The notes: a model not told the origin generated them from the sequence alone. DNA of 64,000 bases from DASZHJ01 sp035517495 (GCA_035517495.1 DATIYT010000139.1:23445-87444), one strand, 5' to 3'; counted from the first letter of the stretch, positions 25,812-35,660 are shown. A program made the numbers and translations.

Positions 25812-27605
25812 ATGACCCATGAGAGAAAGACGGAGCGGGCAGCGATAGACCAGCCGCTACTTCCCAATGCAGTCGAGGATGGCTGGGGCAGCGACCGCAT
25901 CGCGCGGCTGCTCAGCCGCTTCGATCTTCCCTATATCTGCCTCAATCCCGGCGCCAGCTATCGCGGGCTGCACGACAGCCTGGTCAATCTGCTGGGCAAT
26001 CGCGCGCCGCAGATGCTGCTGTGTCTGCATGAGGAGAGCGCGGTCGCGATTGCGCAGGGCTATGCCAAGGTGACGGGGAAGCCGCTCGCCGTGGCGCTCC
26101 ACAGCAATGTCGGACTGATGCACGGCACCATGGCGATATTCAACGCCTGGTGCGACCGCGTGCCGATGCTGATCTTGGGTGCGACCGGGCCGGTCGATGC
26201 GGTGAAGCGCCGGCCCTGGATCGACTGGATTCACACGGCGCGCGACCAGGCGGCGATCGTGCGGCCCTACGTGAAGTGGGACGACCAGCCGGCCTCGATC
26301 CCCGCCGCCGAAGAATCTTTGCTGCGCGCCATGCAGATCGCGACATCGGCGCCGCGTGCGCCGGTCTATGTGGTGCTCGACAGCGCGCTGCAGGAGATGC
26401 CGTATCGCACCGATACGCCGCTGCCCGATGTCGCCCGCTTCGCTCCGGTGCCGGCGCCGGTGCCTGATCCCGCCGCCATCGCTGAAGCGGCGAAGCGCCT
26501 CGCCGCCGCACGCCAACCCGCTATCCTGATCGGCCGCGCCACGCGCGATGAGGCGGCATGGCGCGAGCGCGTGAAACTTGCCGAGCGTCTCGCGGCGCTG
26601 GTGGTGACGGACCTCAAAGCGGGCGCGGCGTTTCCGACCGATCATCCGCTGCACGCAGGCCCGCCCGGCGGTTTCCTGCGGCCCGAGGTGGCGGAACGGC
26701 TCAAAACGGCGGACGCTATCCTCGCGCTCGACTGGATCGATCTCGCGGGAACGCTCAACACGGTCTGGCCGGGCGGAACATGTCCAGCCTTCGTCATCAA
26801 CGCGACGCTCGATCACCAGCTTCACAATGGCTGGAGCTTCGATCATTTCGGCCTGCCGCCGACCGATATCCGCCTCGCCGCCGAGCCGGACGCGGTGGTG
26901 GCGGCGCTTGTGTCGGCTCTGCCGGCGGGACGTCGGGAGCTTCCGGCGTCGACGCCGGCGCGCGCTGCGGCCGTGCCGGCGAGCGGCGTGATCACCATCG
27001 CAGCGCTTGCCGCGCGCTTGCAGGAAGCAACCCGGGGCGAGAAGGTCTCGCTGTTGCATCTGCCTCTGGGATGGGACGGCGGCTATTGGCATTTCCGCCA
27101 TCCGCTCGACTACATCGGCGGCGACGGCGGCGCCGGAATTGGGGCCGGACCCGGCATCGCCGTGGGTGCGGCACTGGCGCTCGAAGGCAGCGGTCGCCTT
27201 CCGATCGCGATCACCGGGGACGGCGATTTCCTCATGAGCTCGACCGCGCTCTGGACAGCCGTTCACTACAAGGTTCCGCTGATGGTCGTCGTCGCCAACA
27301 ACCGTTCCTTCTTCAATGATGAGCTGCATCAGGAGCGGATGGCGCGCCAGCGCAATCGCCCGGTCGAGAACCGCTGGGTCGGCCAGCGCATCGCCGAGCC
27401 CGCGCCCGATCTCGCGCAAATGGCCCGAGCGCAAGGCGCTATCGGCATCGGCCCGGTCGAGGACGCCGCCGATCTTGCAGCGGCACTCCAGGACGGCGTG
27501 CGCGCGCTCAGGAACGGCGCCGTCGTCGTGATCGATGTGCACGTGGCACCGGGCTACGCGCCCGGCGCCGCCATGACGCGCGAGGGCGGGAAGGGGGCGG
27601 CGTAA
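25812..27605 (+). CDS. thiamine-diphosphate enzyme, acetolactate synthase/benzoylformate decarboxylase type
   Basis: A 597-residue ThDP enzyme with the three usual domains. The catalytic Glu is Glu74 in CLHEESAVAIAQGYAKVTGK, the central domain starts at about residue 220, and the cofactor motif GDGDFLMSSTALW...VVVANN lies near residue 475. The N-terminus LNPGASYRGLHDSLVN and ALHSNVGLMHGTM recall decarboxylases rather than true acetolactate synthases. I chose ATG 25812 with GAGGGG before it. No small regulatory subunit is nearby. Its substrate is a 2-oxo acid, but which one is not shown. Confidence 0.85.
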   Translation: MTHERKTERAAIDQPLLPNAVEDGWGSDRIARLLSRFDLPYICLNPGASYRGLHDSLVNLLGNRAPQMLLCLHEESAVAIAQGYAKVTGKPLAVALHSNVGLMHGTMAIFNAWCDRVPMLILGATGPVDAVKRRPWIDWIHTARDQAAIVRPYVKWDDQPASIPAAEESLLRAMQIATSAPRAPVYVVLDSALQEMPYRTDTPLPDVARFAPVPAPVPDPAAIAEAAKRLAAARQPAILIGRATRDEAAWRERVKLAERLAALVVTDLKAGAAFPTDHPLHAGPPGGFLRPEVAERLKTADAILALDWIDLAGTLNTVWPGGTCPAFVINATLDHQLHNGWSFDHFGLPPTDIRLAAEPDAVVAALVSALPAGRRELPASTPARAAAVPASGVITIAALAARLQEATRGEKVSLLHLPLGWDGGYWHFRHPLDYIGGDGGAGIGAGPGIAVGAALALEGSGRLPIAITGDGDFLMSSTALWTAVHYKVPLMVVVANNRSFFNDELHQERMARQRNRPVENRWVGQRIAEPAPDLAQMARAQGAIGIGPVEDAADLAAALQDGVRALRNGAVVVIDVHVAPGYAPGAAMTREGGKGAA

Positions 27606-27614
27606 TAAGGCCCG

Positions 27615-29837
27615 CTACCCCACCGCCTTTTTGAAGCGGTCCGCGGTGAGCGGGAGGTCGCGGATGCGGGCGCCGCTTGCGTGCGCGACCGCATTGGCGA
27701 TGGCGGCGCTCGTCGGTCCCTGCATCGCTTCGCCGGCGCCGAGCCAGGGCTCGCCCGGCCGATTGATCGGGGTCACATCCACCTCCGGCACTTCGGGGAA
27801 CCTCAGGATCGGATAGGTCTCCCAGTCCTTGGCATCGATGCCTTCGGGGTTGAATCGCACCTGTTCCTTGAGGGTCCAGCTCGTCCCCTGGATGATCCCG
27901 CCTTCCATCTGGTTCTTGAGGCCGTCGGGGCTGACGATCTGACCGGCATCGACGGCAGCCGTCGCCTTCACCGCCTTGATGGCGCCGCTGTTGCGATCGG
28001 TCTCCACATCCGCGATCACCGCGACGTAGGTCGCGTGGTTCTTGTATTGTGCGAAGCCGATGCCGCGCCCGCGGCCGTCGCCGCCCTTGGCGCCCGCGAG
28101 CCAATTCGCGTTCTTGGCCGCAAGCTCGATCACCGCCTTGGCGCGGGGATCGTCAAGGTGGGCGAGGCGGAAGGCGACGGGATCCGCGCCGGCCGCGCGC
28201 GCCAGCTCGTCCATGAAGGATTCGATCGCGAATACGTTGGCTTGGGCGCCCAGAGTGCGCAGCGCCGAGACGCGCAGCGGCATCTCCCTGATGAAATGAT
28301 GCGTGACCTTCTGTCGTGGAAACCGATAGAGCGGGATTGCGTTGCGGTCGCCGCCGCCCGCGGGCTGCGGAATTATCGGCGGCGAGGCCGGCGCCATCGG
28401 TTCCGCCAGATGCCAGGCGGCCAAAAGGTTGACCCCGTCTTTCTCGCCGGGCCGCGTGCTGTGCGTGTTGGACCAGACGTCGAAGCTCCAATCGACGATA
28501 CGGCCGTTTCCGTCGAGCGCGGCTTGAGCACGCATCGACATTGCGGCGCCATAGGGCTCCCAGTGGAACTCGTCGTCGCGCATCCACTGCACCTTGACCG
28601 GCCGGCCATCAGCGGCACGCGCCAGCAAGGCCGCGTCCAGCGCCACGTCGTCGGCGCCATTGTGGCCGTAGCAGCCCGAGCCCTGCGCCTGCGCGACGGT
28701 GATGTGGTCCAAGGGTATCTTCAGCGCGCGCGCGAGGTCGCGGCGCAGCGGGAACACGCCTTGGCAATGCGACCAAACCTGAAGCCGGTCTCCGGTGAAT
28801 TGAGCGACGGCGCAGGAGGGACCGATCGAGGCGTGCGCGACATAAGGCCGCGTGTACTCGGCGGTCAAAACCTTGGCCGAGGAGTCCGGTGCGGGGCCGG
28901 CCTTCTCGGAGATCACGAAATCTTCGCTCGGCAGCGATTTCACGTAAGCGTTGATCTTGTCGAAATCCGGCAGCGGCTTTCCCTGGCGCCATTGCGCGGA
29001 GGTACGCAGCGCCTCGCGCGCGGCGATCGCCTGCTCCTCGCGTTCGGCGATGACGCCGATAAAACGTCCGTCGCGGACCACCGCGATCACGCCCGGAAGC
29101 TTGCGAGCCGCCGCCTCATCGATGCCCTCTAGCGCCGCATCGTAGCTCGGGGGCCGCACGACGCGCCCGAACAGCATGCCGGGAAGGCGCATGTCCTGCA
29201 CATAAATCGGCCTCCCCGTGAGTTTTGCGGGGATGTCGAGGCGTGGGATGCTCTGGCCGATCACGCGGTATTGCGCGGGTGGCTTGGTCGGAATCTTGGG
29301 ATCGACCTCGACCGCAAACGACGCATCGCGCGCGAGCGCCCAATACGTGGCCGTTTTGCCGCCGGGTCCGCTGATCGTGCCGTCCGCCACGGTGAGATTT
29401 GACGTCGAACCGTCGCCCGCGAATTGCCGCTGCGCCAGCTCAAGCAGGATGCGGCGCGCCTGAGCGGCGGCGAATCGGATCGCTGTGCCGCTGAACTCCA
29501 TGGACTGGCTGCCGGAAGTAAAGCCCTCGTCGGGCGTCCTCGAGGTGTCGGCGGCGATGATGCGGATACGCGTGAATGCCACGTCCAGCTCGTCGGCGGC
29601 GATTTGCGCCAGCGCCGTCAGCGCGCCTTGGCCCAGCTCGCACTTGCCGGTGAAGACGGTGACCGTTCCTTCGGGATCGATGCGGAGCCACGCATCGAGG
29701 CGGCGGTTGTTGTTGAGGCTGCCCGGCAAGGCCGCGGGGGTCGTACCTTGCGCCGCGGCCCATTCGGGCACGAGCGAGAAGGCAATCACGACCCCGACCG
29801 CCTTGGCGAAATCGCGACGCGTGAGCAGTGCCGTCAT
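27615..29837 (-). CDS. molybdenum hydroxylase large subunit, IorB-type
   Basis: A 740-residue molybdopterin-binding subunit of the xanthine oxidase family. It has a Tat-like signal (MTALLTRRDFAKAVGVVIAF), which fits the periplasmic IorB/aldehyde-oxidase type. KCELGQGALTALAQIAADELD and GSQSMEFSGTAIRFA are typical of the first molybdenum domain. GSGCYGHNGADDVALDAALLARA and LRTLGAQANVFAIESFMDELA lie in the middle, and LGAGEAMQGPTSAAIANAVAHASG near the end holds the catalytic Glu. Its 2Fe-2S subunit gene overlaps by ATGA upstream. There is no FAD subunit, as usual for this branch. Confidence 0.9.
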   Translation of the reverse strand: MTALLTRRDFAKAVGVVIAFSLVPEWAAAQGTTPAALPGSLNNNRRLDAWLRIDPEGTVTVFTGKCELGQGALTALAQIAADELDVAFTRIRIIAADTSRTPDEGFTSGSQSMEFSGTAIRFAAAQARRILLELAQRQFAGDGSTSNLTVADGTISGPGGKTATYWALARDASFAVEVDPKIPTKPPAQYRVIGQSIPRLDIPAKLTGRPIYVQDMRLPGMLFGRVVRPPSYDAALEGIDEAAARKLPGVIAVVRDGRFIGVIAEREEQAIAAREALRTSAQWRQGKPLPDFDKINAYVKSLPSEDFVISEKAGPAPDSSAKVLTAEYTRPYVAHASIGPSCAVAQFTGDRLQVWSHCQGVFPLRRDLARALKIPLDHITVAQAQGSGCYGHNGADDVALDAALLARAADGRPVKVQWMRDDEFHWEPYGAAMSMRAQAALDGNGRIVDWSFDVWSNTHSTRPGEKDGVNLLAAWHLAEPMAPASPPIIPQPAGGGDRNAIPLYRFPRQKVTHHFIREMPLRVSALRTLGAQANVFAIESFMDELARAAGADPVAFRLAHLDDPRAKAVIELAAKNANWLAGAKGGDGRGRGIGFAQYKNHATYVAVIADVETDRNSGAIKAVKATAAVDAGQIVSPDGLKNQMEGGIIQGTSWTLKEQVRFNPEGIDAKDWETYPILRFPEVPEVDVTPINRPGEPWLGAGEAMQGPTSAAIANAVAHASGARIRDLPLTADRFKKAVG

Positions 29838-30304
29838 GGCGCCATCTCCTTCGCTGCGATCGCTATCGCGCGCAAGATGCGCGTGTGCGTGCCGCAGCGG
29901 CAGAGATTGCCGGCGAGCGCGTCACGAAGCTGTGCCTCGCTCGGGTGCGGTGTTTGATCCAAGAAAGCCTTGGCGGTCATGACCATGCCGTTGATGCAAT
30001 AGCCGCACTGCGCCGCCTGCTGATCGATGAATGCCTTTTGCAGAGGGTGAGGCTTTTCCGGCGTGCCCAGCCCTTCGATGGTGGTGACGGCGCGCCCCTC
30101 GATATCCGCTATCGCCGTGATGCAGGAGCGGATCGCGGCGCCGTCGACGATGACCGTGCAGGCGCCGCATTGCGCGAGGCCGCAGCCGAATTTCGCGCCA
30201 TTGAGCTCGAGATCGTTGCGCAACACGTAGAGCAGCGGCGTTTCCAGTGCCGCGGCTGAGTGCTGCGCCTTGCCATTGACGGTAAACGCGATCGGCCCTG
30301 CCAT
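29834..30304 (-). CDS. molybdenum hydroxylase 2Fe-2S subunit, IorA-type
   Basis: A 156-residue iron-sulfur subunit. The plant-type cluster is held by GCGLAQCGACTVIVDGAAIRSC (C-x4-C-x2-C-x11-C, residues about 41-61). The second cluster is in the helical C-terminal domain, CGYCINGMVMTAK and GNLCRCGTH. It passes electrons from the molybdenum subunit to an acceptor; in this class the acceptor is often a cytochrome. The stop codon overlaps the large-subunit start. The likely promoter lies in the 93 bases before the LysR gene, which ends at 30398. Confidence 0.93.
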   Translation of the reverse strand: MAGPIAFTVNGKAQHSAAALETPLLYVLRNDLELNGAKFGCGLAQCGACTVIVDGAAIRSCITAIADIEGRAVTTIEGLGTPEKPHPLQKAFIDQQAAQCGYCINGMVMTAKAFLDQTPHPSEAQLRDALAGNLCRCGTHTRILRAIAIAAKEMAP

Positions 30305-30397
30305 GGCGCACCTCGCTCTCAGAGAGGGTGAGCGCGAAGCCTAGCGATCGCCATGTTTGATGGCAATTTGGCTTTGCCCGCATAGCCGGGACCAAAT

Positions 30398-31321
30398 TCA
30401 GGGCATGTCGCCCCCGCACTCCGTCTGCAGCCAGGAGCGAAACGCGGCGATCCCGTCGGAGCGCTCGCGGTCGGCCGGATACACCAGGAACCAGGCGCTC
30501 CCGCGAACCATTTCCATGGGCTCGAACGGCGCCACCAATTGGCCCGCGCGGATCGCCGAGGCGGCGAGCGCTCGGTCGGCGAGTGCGATGCCCATTCCGC
30601 CGATCGCGGCGTCCACCGCGAGCCGCTCGTCGCCGAAGCTGAGACGGCGTGTCGCCGTCGCGTCCATGGCCGACCATTGAGCCCAGTCGGCCCAATCATC
30701 CCGCACCGAAAGCGCTTCTAGGAGCACGTGGTTCGCGAGCGGCCGATCCGAGATCGGATGCGTTTGAAGATAGTCGGCGCTGCACACGGGGATGCGATGA
30801 TCCGCGAACAGGAAGTCGCACCCGAGCCTGCCGCTCCATCCCGCGCGGCCAAAGCGGATGCAGGCATCGATCATTCCTTCCCCGCCGGCGCTCTCGGGTT
30901 CGACCAGCCGCTCGGTTGCGCTGAGTGTGACCACTGTGCCGCGATGCCCGGCATGGAAGCGATCCAGCCGGGGCAACAGCCAGAGCGCGGCGAACCCCGC
31001 GGGAGAAGCAAGGCGCAGCGGCGGAGCTGGTGTGATCGCGGGTGCGCGCAACGTCTGAACCGCTGAGTCGATCGCGTCCAGCGACGCCGTGAGTACCGGG
31101 AGCAGCGTGCGCGCAGCCTGCGTCGGCGCTAGAGCCTGTGGACGCCGCTCGAAAAGTGCGATCCCCAGATGAGATTCGAGCCCCCGCACGCTCTGGCTGA
31201 TGGCGCCGGCGGTGACGCCGAGTTCGTTGGCCGCCGCCGCGAAGCTGCCAAGACGCGCCGCCGCCTCGAAGGCGCGCAGTCCCGTAAGAGGCGGAAGATT
31301 ACGTTTGCTCAAACAAGCCAC
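30398..31321 (-). CDS. LysR-family regulator, GcvA-like
   Basis: A 307-residue LysR-type regulator. The winged helix-turn-helix is LPPLTGLRAFEAAARLGSFAAAANELGVTAGAISQSVRGLESHLGIALFER (residues about 9-60). The co-inducer domain has PPLRLASPAGFAALWLLPRL and the GcvA-like ending GMGIALADRALAASAI. The start is probably GTG at 31321. It is divergent from the acetyltransferase and lies 93 bases upstream of the molybdenum hydroxylase genes on the same strand, so either could be its target. Confidence 0.9.
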   Translation of the reverse strand: MACLSKRNLPPLTGLRAFEAAARLGSFAAAANELGVTAGAISQSVRGLESHLGIALFERRPQALAPTQAARTLLPVLTASLDAIDSAVQTLRAPAITPAPPLRLASPAGFAALWLLPRLDRFHAGHRGTVVTLSATERLVEPESAGGEGMIDACIRFGRAGWSGRLGCDFLFADHRIPVCSADYLQTHPISDRPLANHVLLEALSVRDDWADWAQWSAMDATATRRLSFGDERLAVDAAIGGMGIALADRALAASAIRAGQLVAPFEPMEMVRGSAWFLVYPADRERSDGIAAFRSWLQTECGGDMP

Positions 31322-31420
31322 AGAAAAACTATTGCTAGGTAGCTATTTTTACTCGCTTGCTCGGCTTTTGGCAATGATTGAGCATACTAGCAGGATACTG
31401 TCTAATGCTCGAGGTCCGAC

Positions 31421-31987
31421 ATGGTTCTAGAAGCCACATTTCAGCTCCGCGATGCCGTCAATGACGATATGCACGAGATTTCGCGCATCTACGCCCACTA
31501 TGTGCAGACCAGCTTCTACACCTTCGAGGAAGTGCCGCCCGAAGTGACGGAGATGGGGGAGCGTCTGCGCAAGCTGCGCGAGGTCAAGTTTCCCTGGCGG
31601 GTCGCTGCGGGCAGCGACGGAGAGATCCTCGGTTATGCTTATGCGGGAGCCTATCGCCCGCGTTCGGCTTATCGCTACACGATCGAGCATTCGATCTATG
31701 TGGCGCCGGAGCGGGTCAACCGCGGGATCGGCATGACGATCATGCGCGACCTCATTCGCGAATGCACGGCATTGGGGTATCGGCAGATGCTGGCGGTGAT
31801 CGGCGACAGCACCAACGAGGCGTCGCTGCGTCTCCACACACGGCTCGGCTTTCGCACCATCGGGCACCAACTGGCGGTCGGCTTCAAATTCGGGCGCTGG
31901 GTCGACGTGGTGCAGATGCAACTTGCGCTCGGCGATGGCGCCCGCTCGCTGCCGAGCGCCGAACCCGTGGGCTATGCGCACCGATGA
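31421..31987 (+). CDS. GNAT acetyltransferase, phosphinothricin-acetyltransferase-like
   Basis: A 188-residue N-acetyltransferase of the PAT group. FQLRDAVNDDMHEISRIYAHYV starts it; TFEEVPPEVTEMGERL fits the PAT substrate loop. The acetyl-CoA site is IYVAPERVNRGIGMTIMRDLIRECTALGYRQMLAVIGDSTNEASLRLHTRLGFRTIG. Members acetylate amino acids, often sulfoximine- or phosphinate-type compounds. It overlaps an MFS gene by ATGA, which suggests a modify-and-export pair. It is divergent from the LysR gene. Confidence 0.88.
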   Translation: MVLEATFQLRDAVNDDMHEISRIYAHYVQTSFYTFEEVPPEVTEMGERLRKLREVKFPWRVAAGSDGEILGYAYAGAYRPRSAYRYTIEHSIYVAPERVNRGIGMTIMRDLIRECTALGYRQMLAVIGDSTNEASLRLHTRLGFRTIGHQLAVGFKFGRWVDVVQMQLALGDGARSLPSAEPVGYAHR

Positions 31988-33207
31988 GACAGGCCGGATG
32001 GACCCTGGTTTGGGGGCTGGCGCTGGCGCAGCTCGTTTCCTGGGGCTCGTTCTATTACGCTTTTTCGCTGTTCGTGGTGCCGATGGAAAGGGATCTCGGT
32101 TGGGGCCGCGATGCCCTCAACGGCGCTTTGTCGCTGGGGCTGCTGATTTCGGGCTTGGTCGCTTATCCGATCGGCTCCTGGATCGATGGTCACGGGGGCC
32201 GAGCGATCATGACAGCCGGCTCCGCATTAGGAACCGCGCTCCTGTGCCTCTGGTCGCAGACCTCAAGCCTCCCGGTCTTTTACGCGATCTGGATCGGGCT
32301 CGGCATGGTGCTGGGCGCGACGCTCTACGAGCCCGTGTTTGTGGTTCTCACCCGCAGCTTCCCGCTGGACTTTCGCAACCGCATCACTGCGCTCACCTTG
32401 GTAGGGGGCTTCGCGAGCACGGTCTATATTCCGCTCACGAGCTTGTTCATCGAGCGACTCGGCTGGCGGCACGCGCTGATCGCGCTCGCACTCACCAATC
32501 TGCTGATCGCGGTGCCGATCCACGGCCTGCTCCTGCGGGGTTGGGGTCATTCGCGCCCGGAAAGTGTCGCACCGTCAGCGGAGGCCAGGGATGCCGAGCA
32601 AAAGATCATGCGCCGTGCGCTGCGCCATCCGGTGTTCTGGAGCCTGGCGGTGTCCTTTACCGCGTACTATGCGACCTTCACGGCGCTCACATTTCACTTG
32701 ATCCCGCTGCTGACGGAGCGCGGCATTTCCGCCGCGACGATCGTCGGAGCCTACGCGGTGATCGGTCCGGGACAAGTCGCGGGGCGGGTGGTCTTGTTGG
32801 CGATTCCCGGAGGGTTCTCGTCGGCCGTCGCGGGCCGGATCGCCGTGCTCGCGCTTCCGACCGCGGTCTTGTTGCTGATCGCATTTCCGCAGTCGGTAGA
32901 AATGCTGTTCGTCTTCGCGATGCTCTACGGCGTCGGCAACGGCATTCTGACCATCGTGCGCGGAACCGTCGTGCCCGACTTGATGTGGCGCGAAGGCTAT
33001 GGAGCCATCAACGGCGCGCTGGCGTTCCCATCCAACATCGCCAGGGCGGCAGCGCCATTCGGGGCCGCTTTGGTTTGGAATCTCGGCGGGTACGCGGCGG
33101 TGCTCTGGACGGTGCTCGCGGGTGCGCTCGTCGCGGCGATGGCGTTCTGGTTCGCGGCCAGTCGCACGCGCGAGGACATGCGCGCGCACGGAGCGCCCTC
33201 CGCCTAA
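31984..33207 (+). CDS. MFS transporter
   Basis: A 407-residue protein with about 12 membrane segments of the major facilitator superfamily. The first is WTLVWGLALAQLVSWGSFYYAFSLFVVPME. The loop between TM2 and TM3 is IGSWIDGHGGRAIMTAGS, the usual MFS loop 2-3 signal, and the two halves are joined near RPESVAPSAEARDAEQKIMRRALRH (about residue 200). This matches the oxalate/formate and monocarboxylate-type group. The ATG overlaps the acetyltransferase stop, so the two probably work together. Confidence 0.88.
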   Translation: MRQAGWTLVWGLALAQLVSWGSFYYAFSLFVVPMERDLGWGRDALNGALSLGLLISGLVAYPIGSWIDGHGGRAIMTAGSALGTALLCLWSQTSSLPVFYAIWIGLGMVLGATLYEPVFVVLTRSFPLDFRNRITALTLVGGFASTVYIPLTSLFIERLGWRHALIALALTNLLIAVPIHGLLLRGWGHSRPESVAPSAEARDAEQKIMRRALRHPVFWSLAVSFTAYYATFTALTFHLIPLLTERGISAATIVGAYAVIGPGQVAGRVVLLAIPGGFSSAVAGRIAVLALPTAVLLLIAFPQSVEMLFVFAMLYGVGNGILTIVRGTVVPDLMWREGYGAINGALAFPSNIARAAAPFGAALVWNLGGYAAVLWTVLAGALVAAMAFWFAASRTREDMRAHGAPSA

Positions 33208-33323
33208 AGCAGCTTCTCCATGATGATGACGGCCTCGATCCCAGCCTTTGCTGCGTGGTGCGAGCATCGGGCCCGAGTGAGGCGGAAATCAGGAGTTGAA
33301 AGAGGCGGAATTGCGAATGTTAA

Positions 33324-35660
33324 TTAATGCTGCTTGGGTGCCTGTTGGAGCGCGCGCCAGATCCGCTCGGGGCTCGCGGGCATCTCCACGTCGGTGATGC
33401 CGAGCGGCAGAAGGGCGTCGGCGACGGCGCTCATCACCGCGGGAAGCGCGCCGACAGTGCCGGCTTCGCCCGCACCCTTGACGCCCAACGGATTGTTCTT
33501 GCAGGGAACGTCGTGGCTGCCGATGCGGATCGACGGGAAATCGTCGGCGCGCGGCATGCCGTAATCCATGAACGAGCCTGAGAGAACCTGTCCCGATTCG
33601 TCGTAAGCGATGCGCTCGAGCAGCGCCTGACCCGCGCCCTGGGCGATCCCGCCGTGGATTTGGCCCTTGAGCAGCAGCGGATTCACCACCCGCCCCACGT
33701 CGTCGACGACGCTGTAGGCGACGAGCCGCGCCGTGCCGGTTTCAGGATCGATCTCGACTTCGCAGATGTGGCAGCCATTGGGAAAGCTCGCGCCCGAAGG
33801 CGCGATCACCGCGCCGCCCTGGAGGCCAAGCTCCATGCCCTTGGGCATTTTCGGCAGCAGGAACGAGGCCTTCGCCAGCTCGGTGATCTCGATGCCGCGA
33901 TCGGTGCCTGCTACCGTGAAGCGGCCGTCGGTGAATTCGATATCGAGGGCCGAAGCTTCGAGCAAGTGCGCGGCGATCTCCTTGCCGCGCTCGATGACCT
34001 TGCGCGCGGCCTCGAGGAACGCGGTTCCGCCGACCGCCATGGTGCGCGAGCCGAAGGTACCGCGGCCGTGATAGACGGCGTCGGTGTCGCCGCAGGTGAC
34101 GCGCACCTTGTCGAAGGGAAGGCCGAGGAATTCCGCCGCCATTTGGCGGAACACGGTTTCGTGCCCTTGTCCGTGATTGTGACTCCCCATCAGAACCGTG
34201 GCGCTGCCGCTGGCGTCGAAGCGGATCTCGGCGCCCTCTTCCATCGGGCGGTCATGCGGCCCGCCGGCGATCTCGATCACCGAGGCGAGGCCGATGCCGC
34301 GGAGCTTGCCGCGCGCCCGCGCCTCCCGACGCCGAGCCTCAAAGCCGCTCCAGTCCGCGAGTTCGAGACATTTATTCATGACCGCCTCGAATTCGCCGCT
34401 GTCATAGGTGTAGACGAGCGCGGTCTTGTACGGCATTGCCTCGGCGGGAATGAGATTGCGGCGGCGCAGCTCGATGCGGTCGATCTCCATCTCACGGGCG
34501 GCCTTGTCGATGATCCGCTCGGTGCAATAGGAGGCCTCGGGCCGCCCGGCGCCGCGATAGGGCGAGGTCGGCAAAGTGTTGCTGAAGACGCCCGTCACGG
34601 TTACGTCCATCGCTCCGATCGTATAAACGCCGGCGAGGCCGCCGATATTGTTCACGGGCGTCAGCGTGGTGTTGAGCCCGAGATAGGCGCCGAGATTGGC
34701 GAGCGTCTGAACGCGGAGCGCCAGAAATTTGCCCTCGCGATCGAGCGCCAGCTCGACGGTCGAAACATTGTCGCGAGCCTGGTGGTCGGAGATCAGCGCC
34801 TCGCTGCGCTCGGCGATCCATTTGACCGGTCGATCGAGCAGCCGTGAGGCGAACAGCGCCACGACGACCTCCGGATAAAGGCCGCCCTTCATGCCGAAGC
34901 CGCCACCCACATCCGGCGAAATAACGCGGAAGCGGTTCGCGGGCAGCTTGAATACGGCGGCGATCTCCTGGCGAATGCCGTGCGGCGCCTGAATGCCGGA
35001 ATAGAGGGTGAAACGGTCCTCGCGCCGGTCGTAGCTGGCGAGCGCGGTGCGTCCCTCCATGGAATTGGCGGTGATGCGCGTGATGCGAAAGGTCTCGCGC
35101 GCAACATGATGCGCGCGCTCAAAGGCCTGCTCGCAGGCTCTGCGGTCGCCAACCCGGTGCACAAAGCAGATATTGTCGGGAACCGATTCCCAGACCGCAG
35201 GCGAACCCGGTGCTGTGGCGGCCTCAGGGGCGGTGACCGCCGGGAGGATTTCATATTCGACTTCTATCAGTTCAGCGGCGTCCTTCGCCTGATTCAAGGT
35301 CTCGGCGATGACCCCGGCCACCGCTTCACCCACGTGCTGAACCCGCTCCACGGCGAGCGCGCGATAGGGCGGCACCAGATTGGGCGAGCCGTCGGCGCGC
35401 TGGCGTTGCATGCGCGAGGGAAAGTTCCCGAGATTGCCTCGAACGAGATCGTCTCCCGTCAGCACTGCAAGCACGCCGGGCGATACTTGCGCAGCGGCGG
35501 TATCGATCCTGCGGATGCGTGCGGCCGCGTGCGGCGAACGCAGGATATAAAGCCGTGCCTCGCGCGGGAGGACGATGTCGTCGGTGTAGCGGCCAAGTCC
35601 CCGCAGCAACTGCAAATCCTCGGTACGCGGCACCGGCCGCCCCAACCCCATCTCGCGCAT
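33324..35660 (-). CDS. CoxL-like molybdenum hydroxylase large subunit, form II, orphan
   Basis: A 778-residue molybdopterin subunit of the CO dehydrogenase/xanthine oxidase family. N-terminal marks are GRPVPRTEDLQLLRGLGRYTDD. The molybdenum site has GGGFGMKGGLYPEVVVALFA, PYRGAGRPEASY (the form II loop AYRGAGR, not the AYRCSFR loop of true CO dehydrogenases), GQGHETVFRQMAAEFLGLP and GAGEAGTVGALPAVMSAVADA with the catalytic Glu. There is no CoxM or CoxS partner nearby. It is therefore not likely to oxidise CO. An ATG at 35660 is used; a TTG at 35696 is in frame. Confidence 0.9.
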   Translation of the reverse strand: MREMGLGRPVPRTEDLQLLRGLGRYTDDIVLPREARLYILRSPHAAARIRRIDTAAAQVSPGVLAVLTGDDLVRGNLGNFPSRMQRQRADGSPNLVPPYRALAVERVQHVGEAVAGVIAETLNQAKDAAELIEVEYEILPAVTAPEAATAPGSPAVWESVPDNICFVHRVGDRRACEQAFERAHHVARETFRITRITANSMEGRTALASYDRREDRFTLYSGIQAPHGIRQEIAAVFKLPANRFRVISPDVGGGFGMKGGLYPEVVVALFASRLLDRPVKWIAERSEALISDHQARDNVSTVELALDREGKFLALRVQTLANLGAYLGLNTTLTPVNNIGGLAGVYTIGAMDVTVTGVFSNTLPTSPYRGAGRPEASYCTERIIDKAAREMEIDRIELRRRNLIPAEAMPYKTALVYTYDSGEFEAVMNKCLELADWSGFEARRREARARGKLRGIGLASVIEIAGGPHDRPMEEGAEIRFDASGSATVLMGSHNHGQGHETVFRQMAAEFLGLPFDKVRVTCGDTDAVYHGRGTFGSRTMAVGGTAFLEAARKVIERGKEIAAHLLEASALDIEFTDGRFTVAGTDRGIEITELAKASFLLPKMPKGMELGLQGGAVIAPSGASFPNGCHICEVEIDPETGTARLVAYSVVDDVGRVVNPLLLKGQIHGGIAQGAGQALLERIAYDESGQVLSGSFMDYGMPRADDFPSIRIGSHDVPCKNNPLGVKGAGEAGTVGALPAVMSAVADALLPLGITDVEMPASPERIWRALQQAPKQH

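Noticed and set aside
25857..27542. Minus-strand open frame of 561 codons
   Set aside because: Shadow of the ThDP enzyme on the plus strand.
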